Shown here: one piece after another, positions 62,512-64,000 of the stretch | How the letters are laid out: every line of letters begins with the position of its first letter | Numbering within the stretch: position 1 is the first letter of the stretch | Assembly (NCBI RefSeq): GCF_028356935.1 | Contig: NZ_CP102798.1 | Span: 992,001 to 1,056,000 of the forward strand | Length of the DNA: 64,000 nt | Direction of reading: 5' to 3' | Source of the DNA: Lysinibacillus sp. OF-1 | GTDB lineage: Bacteria > Bacillota > Bacilli > Bacillales_A > Planococcaceae | Notes under the pieces: model-generated | The model's database searches: none | Told to the model about the DNA's origin: nothing | Seen by the model: the letters and a program-made list of their open reading frames with translations, nothing else | Position numbers and translations under genes: made by a program

Positions 62512-62611
62512 TTATTTATCAAAAAAATTTCGACCTACTTGTATTTTTCATTCTTTAGACGATACATATAGAACATTATATAACTGAAAGCGGACAATAG
62601 GAGCGAGTATT

Positions 62612-63817
62612 ATGAAAAATCAAGAAAAAATAGCTTTTTCTATTCGCAAAGAAATGGTTCAGTCGAATTTAAAAGGGATGAGAACAGTTGCTTGGTCACT
62701 TATGTATGTATCGGCTATTATTTCCCTTATTCATTATGGAGAGGTTTTCTTTGTCAAAGCAGAAAGAGCCATGGTCCCCGTCTATATTGCCATTCATATC
62801 GCCATGTTTTATATAGATATAGCCGTATTGTTATTTGTTAGGGAAAAACGAATTCACATTACCTCTGTTAATATACAGAAGTATGAACACCTAGTTGTTA
62901 TTTATATTTACACGATTATGCTATTGATTACGGCAATTTCGGTAATGGATGTTTATTTCTTTCATCATGCAGCATTATATGAGGTGATTTTAATCATTAT
63001 TTGTACGGTATTTGCATTACCTTTACGAAAAATTAGTTGGATTATTTTACTTTCTGCACCAGCAATTATTGCGAGTACATATTTGAGTGTTGGCATGTCC
63101 AGTGAGAATATTAAAGTCATATTACCGATGTCTCTTTTAATTCCGATTGGTATCATAATTCAATATCAGACCTACAAGGTTCGAAAACAAATAACTACAC
63201 AGCATATTTTATTGGATGAAGAAATGATCAAAACGAAACAATTATCAGAGCTGCTAGCTGTTAAAAATAAAGCATTAGCAGAGCAAGCACTAAAAGATCC
63301 TTTAACGAATCTGCCAAATCGACGAGCATTTAATCAGCAATTGACTAAAATAGGACATCAGCTTCATCAACCACAAACATTAACGGTAATGATGATTGAT
63401 ATTGATTATTTTAAAAAGTTTAATGATTACTATGGACATATACAGGGTGACGCGGTCATTGTTAAAGTAGCCTCCTTATTGGCGGAAATTGCAGAGAAGT
63501 ATCAGGCGTTTGTTGCTCGTTGGGGTGGAGAAGAATTTATTATGATTAGTCAGCATACTGAGAAGTTTGCTGAGCCTATATGTGAAGAAATTTTAAAGGA
63601 AGTGCGTGACTTAAAGATTCCACATAGGCAATCAGATATTGTTCAATACGTAACGGTTAGTATTGGAATGTGTCATGCTAACCTGACAATGTATGAGCAT
63701 TTACAAACATGCTGTGATATTGCTGACCAAGCGTTATATTTAGCTAAGCAGAACGGACGAAATAACTATTTTCGTAAAATGGCAATTTTTGACGGAAAGG
63801 AAAATGCGTCTATTTGA
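62612..63817 (+). CDS. Membrane GGDEF diguanylate cyclase
   Basis: A 401-residue protein with about six membrane helices in the first ~190 residues, a short coiled linker, and a C-terminal GGDEF domain. DPLTNLPNRRAF starts at residue 229 and the active-site GGEEF is at 305-309. The aspartates for metal binding (MIDIDYFKKFND) are present, so catalysis is expected (2 GTP to c-di-GMP). The product-inhibition I-site RxxD is not seen; the equivalent positions read KYQA. It is a single gene between the repeat element and asp23. Confidence 0.9.
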   Translation: MKNQEKIAFSIRKEMVQSNLKGMRTVAWSLMYVSAIISLIHYGEVFFVKAERAMVPVYIAIHIAMFYIDIAVLLFVREKRIHITSVNIQKYEHLVVIYIYTIMLLITAISVMDVYFFHHAALYEVILIIICTVFALPLRKISWIILLSAPAIIASTYLSVGMSSENIKVILPMSLLIPIGIIIQYQTYKVRKQITTQHILLDEEMIKTKQLSELLAVKNKALAEQALKDPLTNLPNRRAFNQQLTKIGHQLHQPQTLTVMMIDIDYFKKFNDYYGHIQGDAVIVKVASLLAEIAEKYQAFVARWGGEEFIMISQHTEKFAEPICEEILKEVRDLKIPHRQSDIVQYVTVSIGMCHANLTMYEHLQTCCDIADQALYLAKQNGRNNYFRKMAIFDGKENASI

Positions 63818-63860
63818 AGTCAGAAAACGTTGCTATAAAGCCTTTCTATACTGCCTTAGG

Positions 63861-63890
63861 TTGCTTAAATTATAACGAAAGTGTTACAAT
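63861..63890 (+). promoter_or_regulatory. Probable promoter of the asp23/yloU gene
   Basis: TTGCTT (63861-63866), an 18-base spacer, and TACAAT (63885-63890), followed by AAGGAGG and the ATG at 63926. Confidence 0.5.
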
Positions 63891-63925
63891 ATACTTTAGT
63901 CAAAAAGAGCCAAGGAGGCATTCCT

Positions 63926-64000
63926 ATGTCAATTGAATTAAACAATGAATTCGGCCAAATTGATATTTCAACAGATGTACTTGCACAAATTGCTGGTGGT
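63926..64000 (+). CDS. Asp23/Gls24 family protein YloU, 5' part only
   Basis: The first 25 residues, MSIELNNEFGQIDISTDVLA and onward, match the N terminus of B. subtilis YloU (Asp23/Gls24 alkaline-shock-like family). CAAGGAGG precedes the start. The gene runs off the window; in Bacillales it is usually followed by the YloV DAK-like kinase. In B. subtilis it neighbours rpmB, so the 8 kb between is an insertion relative to that order. Confidence 0.85.
   Translation, partial: MSIELNNEFGQIDISTDVLAQIAGG

Larger units (their letters stand above)
61952..62611. other. Intergenic region with repeats between the RocB-like and GGDEF genes
   Basis: 660 bases with no gene. It holds two copies of a 31-base sequence and, between them, a GC-rich repeat element (listed separately). 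Confidence 0.8.

Overview
The window is a low-GC Firmicutes chromosome segment of the Bacillales type. Gene order (ylmE-sepF-ylmG-ylmH-divIVA-ileS, lspA-rluD-pyr operon, rqcH-yicC-gmk-rpoZ-coaBC-priA-def-fmt-rsmB-rlmN-prpC-prkC-rsgA-rpe-thiN-spoVM, rpmB, asp23) follows the Bacillus subtilis core map. spoVM shows the organism is a spore former. The protein sequences, the AT-rich gaps and a GC-rich intergenic repeat at 62.1-62.4 kb suggest Lysinibacillus or a close relative. That genus call is recall and inference, not a database result.

Layout. 0-6.5 kb: end of the division cluster, then a T-box-controlled ileS. 6.5-9.9 kb: an AraC-type regulator divergent from a DUF485 protein and a sodium/solute symporter, lying between ileS and lspA. 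9.98-23.2 kb: lspA, rluD and a complete pyrimidine operon (pyrR-pyrP-pyrB-pyrC-pyrAA-pyrAB-pyrK-pyrD-pyrF-pyrE) with a near-consensus promoter and two PyrR attenuators. 23.2-24.0 kb: a metallo-beta-lactamase-fold hydrolase. 24.7-36.5 kb: two convergent oligopeptide ABC importers of different gene order (DFBCA on +, ABCDF on -). 37.4-39.0 kb: a chemoreceptor. 39.3-41.0 kb: rqcH. 41.2-55.7 kb: a long tightly packed housekeeping run for nucleotide, CoA, translation, Ser/Thr phosphorylation and ribosome-assembly functions, ending in a very short spoVM that appears to start at CTG. 55.75-55.94 kb: rpmB on the minus strand. 56.1-62.0 kb: an accessory cluster with a divergent IclR regulator, two guanidino-group (pentein) hydrolases, an amino-acid permease and a RocB-like M20 enzyme. 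62.0-62.5 kb: a repeat element bounded by 31-bp direct repeats. 62.6-63.8 kb: a membrane diguanylate cyclase. The start of the asp23/yloU gene closes the window.

How parts work together. The accessory insertions look like nutrient-acquisition modules (monocarboxylate, peptide, arginine-type compounds). I found CodY-like 15-mers before the symporter, twice before the first peptide importer, and more weakly before the amino-acid permease. A CcpA-type cre lies just downstream of a TTGACA-17-TATATT promoter of the guanidino cluster. These suggest coordinated nutritional repression.

Most interesting points: the arginine/methylarginine-type cluster with no visible ornithine carbamoyltransferase or carbamate kinase; a CoaBC whose ligase half is shortened and lacks its diagnostic motifs; spoVM with no ATG/GTG/TTG start; loss of the middle PyrR attenuator; and several perfect inverted repeats with no obvious terminator role.
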